This document shows, piece after piece, positions 25,201 through 40,200 of a stretch of 64,000 nucleotides of DNA. Origin of the DNA: Bugula neritina (lineage: Eukaryota; Bryozoa; Gymnolaemata; Cheilostomatida; Bugulidae); the NCBI GenBank assembly GCA_964035545.1, contig OZ037769.1:4463929-4527928 (forward strand). The letters are read 5' to 3'. A program made the position numbers and the translations under genes. A model generated the notes under the pieces. The model was not told the DNA's origin. It worked only from the letters and a program-made list of their open reading frames with translations, and ran no database searches. Numbering within the stretch: position 1 is the first letter of the stretch; each line of letters begins with the position of its first letter.

Positions 25201-28200
25201 TTCGGTAGCATGCATAGCGTTAGAAAAACTCTAAGACACATCTACTAAAGTTTACTAAGATTAATCTAAAAATAGAAAGTAAAGTAAAGGTTTTCTTCAA
25301 TCCTGCTGGAAAATTTAGACTGGGAACCAATGACTCACCATTTGATATCTTACACACGTAGGGCTTAATGACTGTAGAATTACAGGCTACAGAGCTCCAT
25401 TCACCGGTTGATACGTTCATGCTGACGCAGTTAGGGGCTCCATCTACATGTCTAGGCTGGTTCTTCGACCATCTTGAATATCTCACTTCCTGTCCATCCT
25501 CCCACATGTACTGTCCAACCTTCAGTTTCTTTAATCATTTCGATTATTATAACTATGACTACGGCTATCAGTGTTGATTATTATGACTTTGACTATAACT
25601 ATAAGTGTTAATTACTATGACTATGACTGCAACTATAAGTGTTACTCAATAGCCAATTACTCTTGGCATAACTCCAACTATAGACATGTTTGTATTACTG
25701 CAGCATGTATATTGTAGTCTACAGGCTTTAGACTTACAATGTGAAGCTCTTAGAATAAAAGCTGGCCGTTTATTTAAATTGGTAAAATTTTTATAGCAAC
25801 TCTTGGTAACATAAACATACCTTTTTACATAAATTAATTGTTTACAGGTTTTCACCAACTGAGCCCTTATTAGTAAATTCCTATTAGTGTCAAACATAGA
25901 TATTACATTTTATTAATGTTTACACATTTTACTATAACTTGTACCAACTATCAGAAAACTTGACATGATGTCAAGCAATGAAATTCAGTTTTCTCACATA
26001 AGAGTAAATATAATGTTAACAAACCATTTATGCAGCCCAAGTTGCTCAGTAAGGAAAGACAACTCACGTTTACAATATACTCTTGTCTCTTCATACCAAT
26101 CCAGATATCCTCACCAAGTGTAGCCTCAGATCTAGCTAACATCAGTCTAACGAATGAGTCTTCAGCAGCCCCCAACACAGATACTAGATAACTGTTGTCA
26201 AGACTAACAAAAATAAAATAAAAATGTAATAATAAAACAAGTATGAAGATAAAGAGCATTGCCGGACAACTATAAGATGGTTATATAATTATATGTTTAC
26301 TTTCTCATCAAAATACAAAATTAAAATAAGAATGCAAAGTAACTGGAAGCATGCAACCATGCCAAACCTTGATTTATTTTCTACTAAATTATATCACATA
26401 TTATATGTTGTGTTATATTATATTATGTGTTATATGTTGTGTTATATTACATTACACACTACATATTCACTCACGCAAGTTTATAGTCACTATCCCTGTG
26501 AGAAACCCCTGTTGGAAAGGGTTTTTATTAGAACGGGCTAAGGACTTGTTTAGATGAGGCACAGGAGCAATTATGACTGGATGCTCTTCCTAACATCACC
26601 AGTGGCCTTTGTCTGGGCTCGAACCCATGACCTTCGTGTTTACTAGGCAAACGCTCTAACCCCTAGACCACGGCTGCTCCCATTACACACTACATATTGC
26701 CATATATTAAATCACATACTACATATATAATATTATATTATAATATACTATATTACATATTATCTTATATTACATACTATAATATTACATTATATTATAT
26801 ACTATAAATAGTATCATATTATATTGTGTTATATTATGTTACATACTATATTGCATCATATTATATACTATATATTACATCATATCATATAGCCTATTAT
26901 ATTACAACAATCTGCACTAAGTCATACTTTCTAGCACAGTTCTCAGCTGCGTCTTCAAAGCTAGAAGGGGAATCATATAGTCTGTAACAAGCTCCATCAA
27001 ACTCCTCATAGCCAGTAGAACACAAGCTACTTTTCACTGTTGTTGGTGGAGTAGAGATGCTTCTATCTGCATGTTTAGAGAACAAAATCCAAGTTTAATT
27101 TGGGAAAAATGTTGCGGCTTTTTACATCTTATAACATAATACAATATAAGAATATCAAAATTAAAAATATTATTTGAGTTGCTATAAAGCTCATGTAAGT
27201 ATTATTTTCTATAAAAATATGTATACAATTTCTATTAGTAGAAAGCTGGTTGAGTATGAATCAAAACAAACCAGTGGGCCCAGAACAGAAATACATCAGT
27301 TCGTCTGAGCAGTCCACCCCTATCCACTTTCCTAGTTGATGTGGGTTCTCAGTCTCAAGTCTCGCACATCTGGAGTCCTGCAGCATAAACATCACAGTCC
27401 CATAACGTAATATGCAGGTACAATTTATGTATTGAAAATATCATACATTCCTACATGCTTTTAAAACTCTTATTCACCATGTAGTAATGTTTTCATTTTT
27501 GTCTGGAAGACTGGTTTATCATATTTACCATAAAATAATGCCCAAATATTTGACAACTACTGTAAGATTAGTCAAAGGAATTAAGTCAAAGCAATTTATG
27601 GTGAAATAAATGTAGCCAACATAATAAAAAATTCAAAACTTAAGAGTGAATGAAATATTTTCAATATAAAACAAATATTAAAAATATAATGTATAGAGAA
27701 AATTAAAAAGTTTAAAAAACACAAAAAAGGTTACTGCTACTAACTGCTATTTAAAGATAAACATCAGCAAAATGAATCAAATTAGCTTAAGGTCATAAAA
27801 CTTAGCAGCATGAAGAGGGAGGGAGTGATGTCCAACCTTAGAATACTGAGGCTGAAAGGAGGCCCAGTAAGTTTCAGTGACGGGGTCGTTGTTCGACCAG
27901 ACAAATCTTTGGAAACCAGACAAGTCACTAAGGCCAATCCACACTGACTTCTTCAGCTTATACACCATAACCTCTATGTAAGCTAAACAAAAAGCACCAG
28001 AGGTCTTTGAAATAGTGCAGCATAATATTAGTATATGCAGCTAGTTGCGTGTCATCATAAGTTTGCAAATTAAAGAAAACTTAGAGTTAAAATGGTTTGG
28101 TTTACATTTGAAGCGCGTGAGTACTAGAAGATGAGTTTAAACTGGCAAAAAAAGCTGATAAAATTCTGCCAGTTTCTACATGTATCATACAAATGGTGAT

Positions 28201-31200
28201 GCAAAATTTATTCTTACTATTGTAGATTATTTTTCATTATAATATTATAAAACCCTGTATAGGTAAGAGTAACTATGAAGTATTATGATGAATGCTGCAA
28301 ATACTTGGATGTATTCAAAATGAAGAAAGTTTAAAGTTGAAACATAATAATTTTATTTTTTCAGTTAAATATATATTCAGCCTACCTTGTTGCTTTGAGT
28401 TGAGAATAGAAGCTAAATCATAACCACTGCCCATAGCCCTGCATTCAGCTTGAGCATCTGTCCAATTCTTTGGAGTTGTTTCTCCAAAAAGCCCAAAACA
28501 TTTATTGTCTAAAAGGCAATTACTAAAACATGACTCATGTCACACGGCAAATCAAAAGTCAGAGAGCAAAAAGTTCAATGCACGGCCTTTCAAAAACTAC
28601 ACTTTTGCAAAAAATAGCAGTAAATGTTAGAATCAATCTGTAGAAGGTAAACTTACCAAAGGAAGTAAAACCGTGCGGACAATACCCTAGTCCAGGTTCT
28701 GGAGTGGTTGTGGGAGGATACGTGACCCCATTTACTGGGCGCTGACATATGTGCCCCCTACTTTGCATGGCACAGTTAAAATCATTCCAGAAACCTGCAA
28801 AAGCATAAGCATTAAATATTATCTAAATAAAACAAAATCAATCAAATTGATCACAAGTATTGCTGTTTATGACTGGTGGGAAAAATCTAATAATAAAAAT
28901 ATCAAAGTTAAAAGTTGTTTATAATTTTTAACATTAATTTCTATCATTTTTGAGTTAACAAAATCATAATAGACAACTTTATAGAGAGCAGCCTTGGTCT
29001 AGGGGTTGGAGCGTTTGCTTAGTAAACACAAAGTCATGGGTTTGGGGTTTTACTGGGTTAGAACCCCAGTAAAACTATTGGTGATGTTAGGAAGTGCATC
29101 TAGTCATAATTGCTCCTGTGTCACATATGAATAAGTCCTTAGCCCACATTAAAATACCCTTTTCATCAGGGATTCTTACAGAGATAGTAACTATAAACTT
29201 GCGTGAGTTTTTTTATAATAGACCGTGTTTTATAAATAAACTTGGCTAAGTAAGAGGGGTGGCATGCAGGGTGTACCTTGTTCATTACTAATCTGAGCAC
29301 ACATCTCAGCATTACCACTACCAGTAGGTTCACTTTTTGCCCACAGAACATAATAAAAGGGAGCTCCGTTAACCCACCTGTTGAGTAAACAAACAACCAG
29401 ATTAGAAACTAAGGCTATTACCGCTATCATGATACATCTGGACACAATTCTCAGCTCCACCATGTTTAGAAGGTTCTCCCTCGTACCAAGGAGCAAAGTC
29501 TACAGCTGAGCCGTCAACCCAACTAAAATACACGGCATCATGCTATTAACAGCATTGCTGCCGAGTCGCATAAAGTTGAGTAAAACGCTGCCTATAGAAA
29601 ATTAGTAAAATGCTGCCAACAGCAGTTGGGTAAAGGCAGCCAGAAGAGCATAAACTCATTCCCTAAAGTATTTCAACATCAAATAATGTCATAGAATACT
29701 CTAATTAGCACCACGAAAACAACTTACCCCCAGTCTTTACCACCATACTGTGTTAGTCCGATAGACCAATGTCTTTGGCTAGTCTTGGTTATCTACGAAA
29801 TAGCAAGTTTAATGAAAATGCAATTCAAACTCAGTAAAAACATGTAAATATTTTTTGCTAGTAATAGACAGAGAAAGTATATGTCACCCAGTTTTACGAC
29901 AGGTCCAGCTTAACTCTGCCTCATATTACAGACTGAGTGTTTGGGTTGTCTGCTCCCATGCACCACTTTGTTACACAAGTATAATTCTATTTTTTTACAT
30001 AGTCCAATTATCTATGCTACATTCAAAATTGAAACAACTACATGTATGTTTTAATGTGTGTTAGTATGTGCGTGTGCGTGCGTGAATGCCAGTGTGTGTG
30101 TGTGTATGCGAGCGTGTGTGTGCGAGTGCGCCTGTAAGCATATATAGCCCAAACTATCTCACTATAGCCTTAGAATACAACACCTGTGAGGTAATAAAAG
30201 CATTCTCCTCCTTTGTATGAATCACCACGAGATGCGAGTTTTCATTCTCACAGTCTTTCTTTGCTTCATGCCAGGACAGATACTCCTGTCTGAACTTGTA
30301 GCAGTTGCCAGTGAACTGCAACCAACCAGGATCACATTTACCTGCAAAAGTCACTTGAAATGCAATGTCACACACACTATCAGCAGCACAAAATAACATC
30401 TTGCAACAAATGCCTTGTATATGTACAGATGCCAAGACTTTGCTGTGCAAATGTAGTAGCTAATTCAGAGTGATACATATAGACTGAGTTCCTTACCTTG
30501 TACGCCTGGAATTCTGCTAGGTGTAGGAAGTGTAGTAGTAGGCATCAGTGTGGCTGTCAAGGTGCCTAAAATAATTATTGCAGTCTTACCAAACCCTATC
30601 AACAGCATTATAAAGTGATTTAAACAAGCCATACAAAAAAATTTTTCACAATGTATGTAACACGAAAATCTAGATGAAGTTGGGTTTGTATAAACAGCTG
30701 AAAGTTCAACAGAGCCTCTTTTTGAAATTAATCTTATATTTGATGCTATGGTAGAATCCGCTAACCTGCAGGAACCTGACAGACATAGTCATGACTCGTG
30801 GGGCAGTACTTGTCATTCCATGTCATTGTGACAGGCCCTCTAAACTCAGTCTTAATATTAGCCACAACACAGTTCTCCAACATCCTGTTATCATTAGGTT
30901 CATCTTCATTCCAAGCCACCATGTCAAGGTTACTACCATCTGACCATTGATATCCTACAAGTTACATAATCTCCTGGTGGTAATTTCATATCAAAAATAT
31001 TACAAGAACTTTGAAAAAACTGAACAAAAACTTTCAACACATCCTTGTAGATCAGTTAAATGTTTTCTATTGATTTATATTAGTTGTCCGTCTATATGTA
31101 GGTAAACTATTAGAAATAAAAACTCTGAGTAAACTTTACCAAGTGGAAACTACATAATACAGGAGCAGCCTTGGTCTAAGGGTTAGAGCGATTGGCGTAG

Positions 31201-34200
31201 CAAACCTGCGAATATGGGTCCGAACCCCATTAAAGGCAATTGGTGATGTTAGGAAGAGCACCCAGTCATAATTGCTCCTGTGCCTCACCTGAATAAGTCT
31301 TTAGCCCCATTTAACAAAAAACCCTTTACATAACAGGTTTCTCACAAGGATGGTGACTATAAACTTGCGTGAGGTTTTTATGTAATACTTTTCAGCTATA
31401 AAACAGACTGCTGGTTAGAGATAACTATAATGAGGTCATAGTATGAGTTAGATGCATTAATTAGTGCTTAAAACAATTCAGGAAATAGAAAAAAATAATT
31501 TGAAAAACATATCATTTTTTAAAATTTTGCTTTTTACTTTTTAATGCGTTAATTATTAATTTTTTCTCTTAAAAATAAAAAATAATAGAATTGAATTTTA
31601 TCTTAACAAAATTTTAGTTTTTCACTGTGACACTGTGTGTAGAGAACAGCTAGGGAGTCATAGAGAACAGCTAGGGAGTCACAGAGAACAGCAAGGGAGT
31701 CATAGAGAACAGCTAGGGAGTCATAGAGAACAGCTAGTGAGTCATGAAGAACAGCTAGGGAGTCACAGAGAACAGCTAGGGAGTCATGAAGAACAGCCAG
31801 GGAATCACAGAGAACAGCTAGGTAGTCATGAAGAACAGTTAGGGAGTCATAGAGAACAGCTAGTGAGTCATGAAGAACAGCTAGGGAGTCATAGAGAACA
31901 GCTAGGGAATCATGAAGAACAGCCAGGGAGTCACAGAGAACAGCAAGGGAGTCATAGAGAACAGCTAGGGAGTCACAGAGAACAGCTAGGGAGTCACAAA
32001 GAACAGCTAGGGAGTCACAGGGAACAGCTAGGGAGTCATAGAGAACAGCTAGTGATTATACAGGTAGAAGCAGACCTTTAGAACGATCCAGAATATTGAC
32101 TCCAATCCAGTACTCAGATTCCATAACTTGTCCAAATTGGTTTCTAAAAATAACGAGGCATAAAATACTCATTTTTCAGTTTACATATCATCTATGATTC
32201 CCATTCTAAAACCAACTACATATATATAAAATAACAAATAAAGAGGTATATACAAAAAACTATAGCTAGAGCCTAAGTTGAGATTTCAAAGGATTTGAAG
32301 TTTCATATGATGAGAAATAGGCTCTGAACAAGTTCAGGTTAATAAAATCTTTAGTCTATAGAGTGCTTCTGATAAATAGATAGCACAAATATACAACTGC
32401 ATAAACATGGTTATTATTTGTAGCATACAGACTTATTTTCTAGAATAATTAAATATCGCAGAAAAAGCTCGCTAAACCCGACCAACGAAACTAAAACTCA
32501 CGTGAAAATTTTTCTTATATCATCTCCTGCTGCAAACTTGGCATGGATGCTGGCAAGGTCACCCCCGAGAGCTCTACAGTGATCTCTAGCCTCATACCAC
32601 GACTTCTTCTCCGGTCGGCGCCAACTTTGAAATGCCTAGAAGAAAATTGTATGTACTATTGTGTGTGCTTAGAAAATTGCTACACTCTTTTTAATAGCTG
32701 GAGTGTCTACACTAAGCTAAGAATTGCACAAAGTATATAGCGAAAGCACTGAAGCCAATATAACCAGTACAATTTTTGCAATGAATACAATATAACCTTA
32801 AAATACAGAAAAATTATCACTTTTGCAAAAATTATCTTCAAAATTACTGTTAATCAACTTAAGTTGATGGCCAAGATTTAATGATAAACTCTTATGAAGT
32901 CCTGTTTACATAATATAATCAGTAGCTAACCGATACATAGTAATACTACATGCTGATAAGCCCCACACATACCAACTTATTTCATAAACTATGAATATTT
33001 TATACAGCATAGCTGATTGGCTGACTGTTATATTTAGTAAATGTTTCAAGATTCACCTCAGTTAGTGATTAGCATTGACTTTACCAAGAACAACACTACG
33101 ATCCAAATAAAAATATACAGCATTTTGTCTCTACCCACCTTATAACATTTGTCGCCAACTAGATTCCACTTGTCAGGGCAGTCTGTCTGTTTGACCTTCG
33201 GCTCAGGTACATAATCTATCCTGTAGGACTTGCAGAGAAACGGCATTCGAGTTGTACAGTCATCATCATACAGCTCGCCGGTACTGGCTTTGATATAAGT
33301 ACAGCTGTCATGTTCATTACCTGTAAGACACACACAAACACCTGTCAGCATCTGCTAGCCAGTGAGCTCTTCTGTTATCATTTATTGTTATATATGCTCT
33401 TTGATTATTACCTACTATTAGTTATGATCTTTGGTTATCATCTACGAAGCATTATGATCTTTTAACATTATTTAATAATACTGGTAACTATTTATTAATA
33501 TGCATATTTTATGGTTAACATTTTTTAATATACATATATGTGCTTTTTAGTTCTGATTTATTAACCTTTGTGATCTTTGAGCATAATTTAATATGTATAC
33601 TCATTAGTTATCCTTTATTAATATATGTAATAGTTGGTTATCATTTACTAACCTGTATGCTCTTTGTTCCAAGGAGGTAAATATTGTGATGGGTATACAG
33701 GTTTACCCTCTGTAAGATGTGTGCCATTTTCATTCTTGTAGTTCAACCAGAAGGTCAGGGAATGTCCCGCCCCTTTGTAAATGTCAAGGACATATGCTGC
33801 TTCCTCCCTAAGTATATACAGCAGTTTATTAACCCTACATGACTAGCAAATGACAGCCGAGAATTAGAGGTTTAATACTTTAGAGAATATTATATAGAAA
33901 ACAATATATATTTGTATAATAAATTATATTTAATACACTCTCTAAACAGTATATAATATAATTTTATCATGTTCTATCACAAATTAGAAAACTTTCCAGA
34001 CTTCAATAATACTGCTAAGGCAAGACACACAATAAATTAACAGAAACATAACTGCAGCGAGGTTTACGGTTTATCAAGTGACATTTGATAAACATGCTTC
34101 TCGTGAAAACAATTTAGAATTACGAAATGAGCTTTGATGAGGCTTGTCTACTCGCTCAAAGTAAAAGATTTTCTCATTCTAAAGTACATCATAGTAGTTC

Positions 34201-37200
34201 TCAGGTTTCAAAGCACTTACGTTGAATCTATCCAAGCGAGTCTCATATTATTTATCTCGCAGGATCTCTTGGCAGTTTCCCAGTTGAAATGGGAGAAAGC
34301 AGTCAAGTAACAGCTGGAGTCAGTCATCCGGTTCTACCAATCAAATCAGACACTAGAGAAGCACTCAAATAGAAAATTAAATACATCAACATAAAAAATA
34401 ACATGTAAGAAATAAGTGAATAATAATTCAATTTCAGTTTGACTTAATACATAAGAAACAGCAATATTTATAGCAGAGTGGACAGCAACGTGTCATTTGA
34501 TAACAAATTGAAATTATGAATTGTCCACCTTAAATGCTTTATTTACAAGTGCTTCAAAAATGTTAAAACAGATTTGAATGTTTATTTTATTGCAACCTAT
34601 GGTTATTTTTCAGATATCAGTAGATTTACAGTAGAATAGTCCCGGATAAAGTAATGAAAAAACTAAGACAAAAATTGATTCTTTCTTTTATAAAATTGAC
34701 AGAGAGATTTTAATTTCAACATCACAACACTAAAACAATAGGTTATATATACACTGATAAATTTCAATACCACTGCCATATTTACTCTATCTTTGATTTA
34801 GCATTGTTATTAGAACAGTTTAAGATTTGAAAGTAAGAAACATGCCGAGAGGGTTGCAGGAAATGTCGAGTATCATACTTACAGCCATTGAGGGGCACAC
34901 TTTAGACATGTCGACATCTTTAGGTTTACCCAGAACAGGTGAAGTCTTGCAGATGAATCCGTCAGCTAGATTATCACACTGCGTTACTTCCCACTGCCCT
35001 TTCTGCAATACACAAAGTAAAGTCATTCACTTTCAATTAGAAATTCAATAATTAGATTCAGCAAACAACTGTAGCTCAATATTTTTTTTGAAATACAAAA
35101 CAGAAATTAGAATAATCCATTTGTATACATAATTAAATTAAAATTAAACTAAATTAAATTTCATTCATGATTATTGCTCATAAATAATTGTAATATGAAC
35201 TGTAAAATATTTGCTCCCACTGGGGTTCGAACCACAGACCTCCGGTCTTGCAAGCTGGCACACTAACCATCACACCACATGGGCCACTATGTAGACTCAA
35301 CACTACATCAACATTAGACAAAACCCCAAGTCATGACACAAAACCACATGTTACTGTAACATTATATTTACCAGTGATGTCATAACAACACAGTTGGTTA
35401 TGCCATAGACGTCTGCAGGTTGATGCTCTGCCCAGTCTACGAAGGTAACCGGTGTCCCGTCCTGCCACTTAAACTCCCCGTCATTATCTCTGTCCTCCAG
35501 CCCTATCCACCATCTTGGAATTGCTGAATATCCTTCAATGAGATAGTTTACAGCTAATTTATTTGAAAGTAGAGCCACTATCATAATGGCTAGTGATTTC
35601 TTTCTGGTGTTACTTAATCGTAAAACACCACTACGAATCAGAATAAGTGTGGACAACTCCTAACTGTTGGAGCTTCAAATAAATCTAATTGATTTACATA
35701 AATTACTTCAGCTGTTGGTTGATGGCTGAAAAATAATGTTTTAAAGTGGAAAATTTTTACAATAATAAACGAGATTTCCATAATTTTTATCTCAACAGTA
35801 ACAGCTAGTTGGTAATTCTTAAAAGAAATATTTTATTTAATAAATTATAATAGCAACTGATTAAGTCTACACAAAACAGTTATACTAAGTTGCCCATACA
35901 ATTACACAGACAACTATTCTTATCAGCTGGTCACACTCTAAATTATGACTCACCTTTCATTACCCAACCTCTCTGCATTTCATTGATGTCTTCAAGTCTG
36001 CTGCTTACGCTAGCAAGAAAAGCATTGTCCTCTCTGCATTTATCAGTAGCACCTTTCTGAGTGACGGACTCATTGTAAAACTTGTAGCAGTTTGACCCAA
36101 TCAGATCGTAACCATCTAAACAGATTTTCTTCATTCCTACATCAGAGTGAAGAGACGGAGTAACCCACCAATCAGATAACAAGTAGAGAAGCAGACGACA
36201 ACTGATAAGAAGGGTTAAATAACTACATACCGGGTGGTAAAGTTGTAGTAGGAGGAGCTGTCTTTGGAGTAGTCGTCAACTGGTTGTCAACTGGAAGAAC
36301 AGAAATTGACAGAATTTACTAGAAAGCTGATCAATTAATAAGTTGAGTAAAAAACCTGCCTAATTATTACATAACATAAGCATAAGCAGCCGTGGTCTAG
36401 TGGTTAGAGCACGTGGCTTATTAAACACAAAGTCATGGGTTCGAATCCCAGTTAAGGCCATTGGTGATGTTAGAAAGAGCATCCAATCATAGTTGCTCCT
36501 GTGCCCAATCTGAATAAGTCCTTAGCCTGCATTAAAAACCTTTTCAATCAGGTTTTCTCGAAAGGATAGCGACTATAAACTTGAGTGAGTTTTTTTTATA
36601 ATAGACTGTGTTTTATAAACAAACTTGACAAAGTAAGAAGGGTGGCATGCAGCGTGTACCTTGTTCATTACTAATCTGAAAGTTTATAAGCACAGCTTCT
36701 CAAGTGTTTGATGCATACAAAACTTAACTCAACTCTTAGCATTAAAAAGAGAAAGCTAGATCCGGCCCTGCTTGCCTTCTGCAGAAACTTACCAGACGGT
36801 TTCTTACAGATATACGGCTTCTTTACATCACACTCGTCTGTTATCCACGTCTTGCTCTCTAATCTCATGGCCATACATCTGTTCAGCTTAGTTGAGTGTC
36901 TAGTGAGACCATCCCAGTTCATGTAACTGAACGGGGTGCCGTCTAACCACGCCCATGCTGAGGAGGAAGTCTTGTCACTACCTCCAATCCAAAGAGCCAG
37001 GCCCGCCAAACGGTGCGGCACGTATTCTATACGAACCAACAAGCACAAAATATAGCCTTAAATAACAAACCAACAAATTCGGAAAATATAGCAAAAGCCT
37101 GAACTAACCGAAAACTGTAATTTTATTCACAAAACTCTTAGCAGTCAAGATACACTGTCTAGTTTAGATAAATCTCCATAATATCATGTTATGAAAAACA

Positions 37201-40200
37201 AGTAATAACATTCGCTATCAAATGGTGTGTTGGCATTATTTGCGAAACTGGAAAACTTACTTTGCACAGTAGTCTGTTCATAAGGGGAGGCAATGCTAAC
37301 CAAATTACCACCCTTCCTTCTACAATCATCTTGGGCTTCAGACCACACTCTATGTTCCTCGTTCAGCTCATAGCAAAACCCATCAACACATTCCGGAACC
37401 AAGGCTAACAACACAGTGTCAGTCAAAAATTAAACTATTATATACATTTGGTTTTGTAATTGCGTCATGTTATTTACATGCATACAGCAGAGTGCATTTA
37501 TTTAATAAAATATAAGCTTCTCTATGACTACATGATACCAATATTCTCTTTAAAATAAATAGCATTTACTTTTACACATTAGGTCAGATATTTTTGCAAC
37601 TGTCAATCAAAAATTGTGAAATAAATACATGATAAAGAGTGATGTGTCACTTTTCTATATTTAATTTGTATCAATAACACTATATTCTGCATTGGAATAA
37701 GCAATAGAAACATTAGATATGCTTACGTCGTGAAGGAGGGGTGGTTTTTCTAACAGTTCCCAGTTTTTCACAGATATAACCAAATTTAGAATCACACACT
37801 CCCGCACTCCATTGGCCCTTGTTTCTCCCGGGAGTACCCATCATAAACGCACAGTTTCTACCTGCAAGACGTCATACTTTGTTTAAAAACAGCCATTGCA
37901 ACACCAAGTTGGCGTTAACTTTAGAATACATACTTATAAGACATAAAACAGTAACTGAAACCTAGCAGTGCATTTTATGAAACTTATTAATATAAGTAAG
38001 AATTTCAGGTGAAATTTATATTCGAATTACCCTCAATATTTAGTTATAAACCATAATAGCATATAATCTAATATCCACTAAAAGAGACGCAGATAATTAA
38101 AGCAGTTGATGAAATATTATTCTCTCCATTAGCACAATCTTAAATGGACTATGATTATTACTAGTGTTATATGTTCAACTGTAGCTCTAAAGTCTAATCA
38201 GTACACTCAATGTTAGCACTACAATCACAGCGGGCATCAAAATGGAGAAAAGTTATAAAAACAGTTTCAATCTTCCATTGCTCACTTTGATGGGCATGAT
38301 GTGTGGAGCTCCGCATGAAGTTTCTATAATCTACAGGTTCTCCCAAATCCTCCCATCTCCATACTGAACTGTGGCCGGAACTACGAAGGCCAATCCAATA
38401 GATTACACTGGTGTGGGCTGAAAATACATGATACTATATATTATGCTCTGACGTATTCTACAATTATTTACTATATTATACATACTACATTGTTATTTAA
38501 TGCGTACTAATAAACAGGCTGTAAATTATTGGCTTTGTGGGACACTTAAAAAAATCATTTATTATTAGTTATCCGGTAATTAGGTAGAATATATAGTTTG
38601 TGAAATGTAGTATATAAAACATAAGACCTTTATCTGGCACCAATATCATTAGCCTCCAAAAGTATTATGAATGAACCAATAAAACTATTTTGCAAAAAGG
38701 ATGCCAGTTTTGAGCTTGCAAAATATTAGGATCTAAAATTATAACTTCTCAAAATTAAATGTTTGCAAAACTCATTAATTGCTTTAAAACTATTCTATTG
38801 CAAATTAATTTTTTGAAAGTATTTGAGTAAATACTGAAAATATTTTAGCATCAATTTAACTGCTTACATAGTATGTAAGCAGTTAAATTGATGCTAAAAT
38901 TCTTGTATTGAATATATTATATTTAATACAACAAACATCAATGCCAAAATAATTCCTCATTTGTCGAAAATGAGAGAGTTAATGCTGCATGAGCAAAAAT
39001 TCATTGCATTTCTATATCAACCAGCAAGTTTAAGAATACCGTTGAGAAAGGCTTGCTCCTGGCTGTCTGAAATGGACACAAGCTTAGCTCCATCGTCCCG
39101 GCACGCTTTCTGTGCATCAGACCAACTCTTCTCATTGTCGGAGACCATCTTGTAACAATGCCCCTTGTACTGGAAGTGGTCATACTCACAGAACGTGTCC
39201 ACTGAAAATACTTGCTCAGTAATCACACAGATAAGTCGAAATGATAATTTTTCTGGCCTCTGTTAGCGATTACTGAATATCAAAGTGAGCCACTTCCTGT
39301 TATATAACTTTCTCAGTTTCTCGCCCTTTCTCATTGTATTAAATTTAGTCTTTATATGGGAATATAATTATTTAAGCAAGATGTCTTTATTAAACATTAT
39401 ATCACATGCAAATGTGTAGCAAACATGCTTATCAAAAACATTCTTTCAATCCTGCAGCAACTAAAGCTATTGTCAGGTGATACGTCTGCAGATAACACTC
39501 TCACCTGGAGGATGTTTATACTCAATAGTTGAGTCATCTGCTGCAGATTCGCACAAGAAAGAATATCTGTGGCCGCAGTTATCAGAGACGGTCATGTTAC
39601 CATCTCCGTCTGTAAACATAAACACATCGCCATGACAACCAGCAAGACTAGTGTATTGTAATGAATATAAACTATTATACCTTCTATCTTGTGACTTGAA
39701 TTTAAGCCTAAATGATATAATCATTCATATCCCACCATTCACATCAAGCAATAAAGGTTAAAGGTGTCCAAGCTTACCAAATAGAATTATTTAACAAGAT
39801 ATAAAGATTGGATTGTTAAGCTTCCAGCTATGTTGCCATTTTATATGCAAATACATACACTGTGTTTCCATCACTCACATTATGCGAATGAATTTTTTTC
39901 ATTCAGTGTTTGGAAACAGTTGCATCAAATGAAACGACAACTCTAAGTGCATGCAAACCGCAACCACAAATTCATCCATATGAGCATCCATTCACATAAT
40001 GCACAGTCATGGAAACGTAGTAATAAAAGATAACAAAAAAATTAATACTTTATTAAAGAGTCTCTGACGCAATTCATTTTCACAATATTAAAACATTTAT
40101 CGGCAGACTTTTTGAAGGCTTCATGCTCCAAAAATAATATTCTATAATAGATTTTGCACTCATACTAATGATGCTAGCGTTTGGCTCTAGCGTCTGTAAT

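Noticed and set aside
26897-26927. Extending CTLD11 exon 26928-27066 to include the codons for YDLVQIVVI
   Set aside because: Donors further on leave a phase that meets a stop in the next exon; the AAA|GTATGA donor joins in frame and restores the expected spacing before LVSV.
31635-32081. 148-codon open frame of HREQLGS repeats, resembling a repeat protein
   Set aside because: It is the 21-bp intronic minisatellite, open only because 21 is divisible by three; it lies antisense between two CTLD8 exons.
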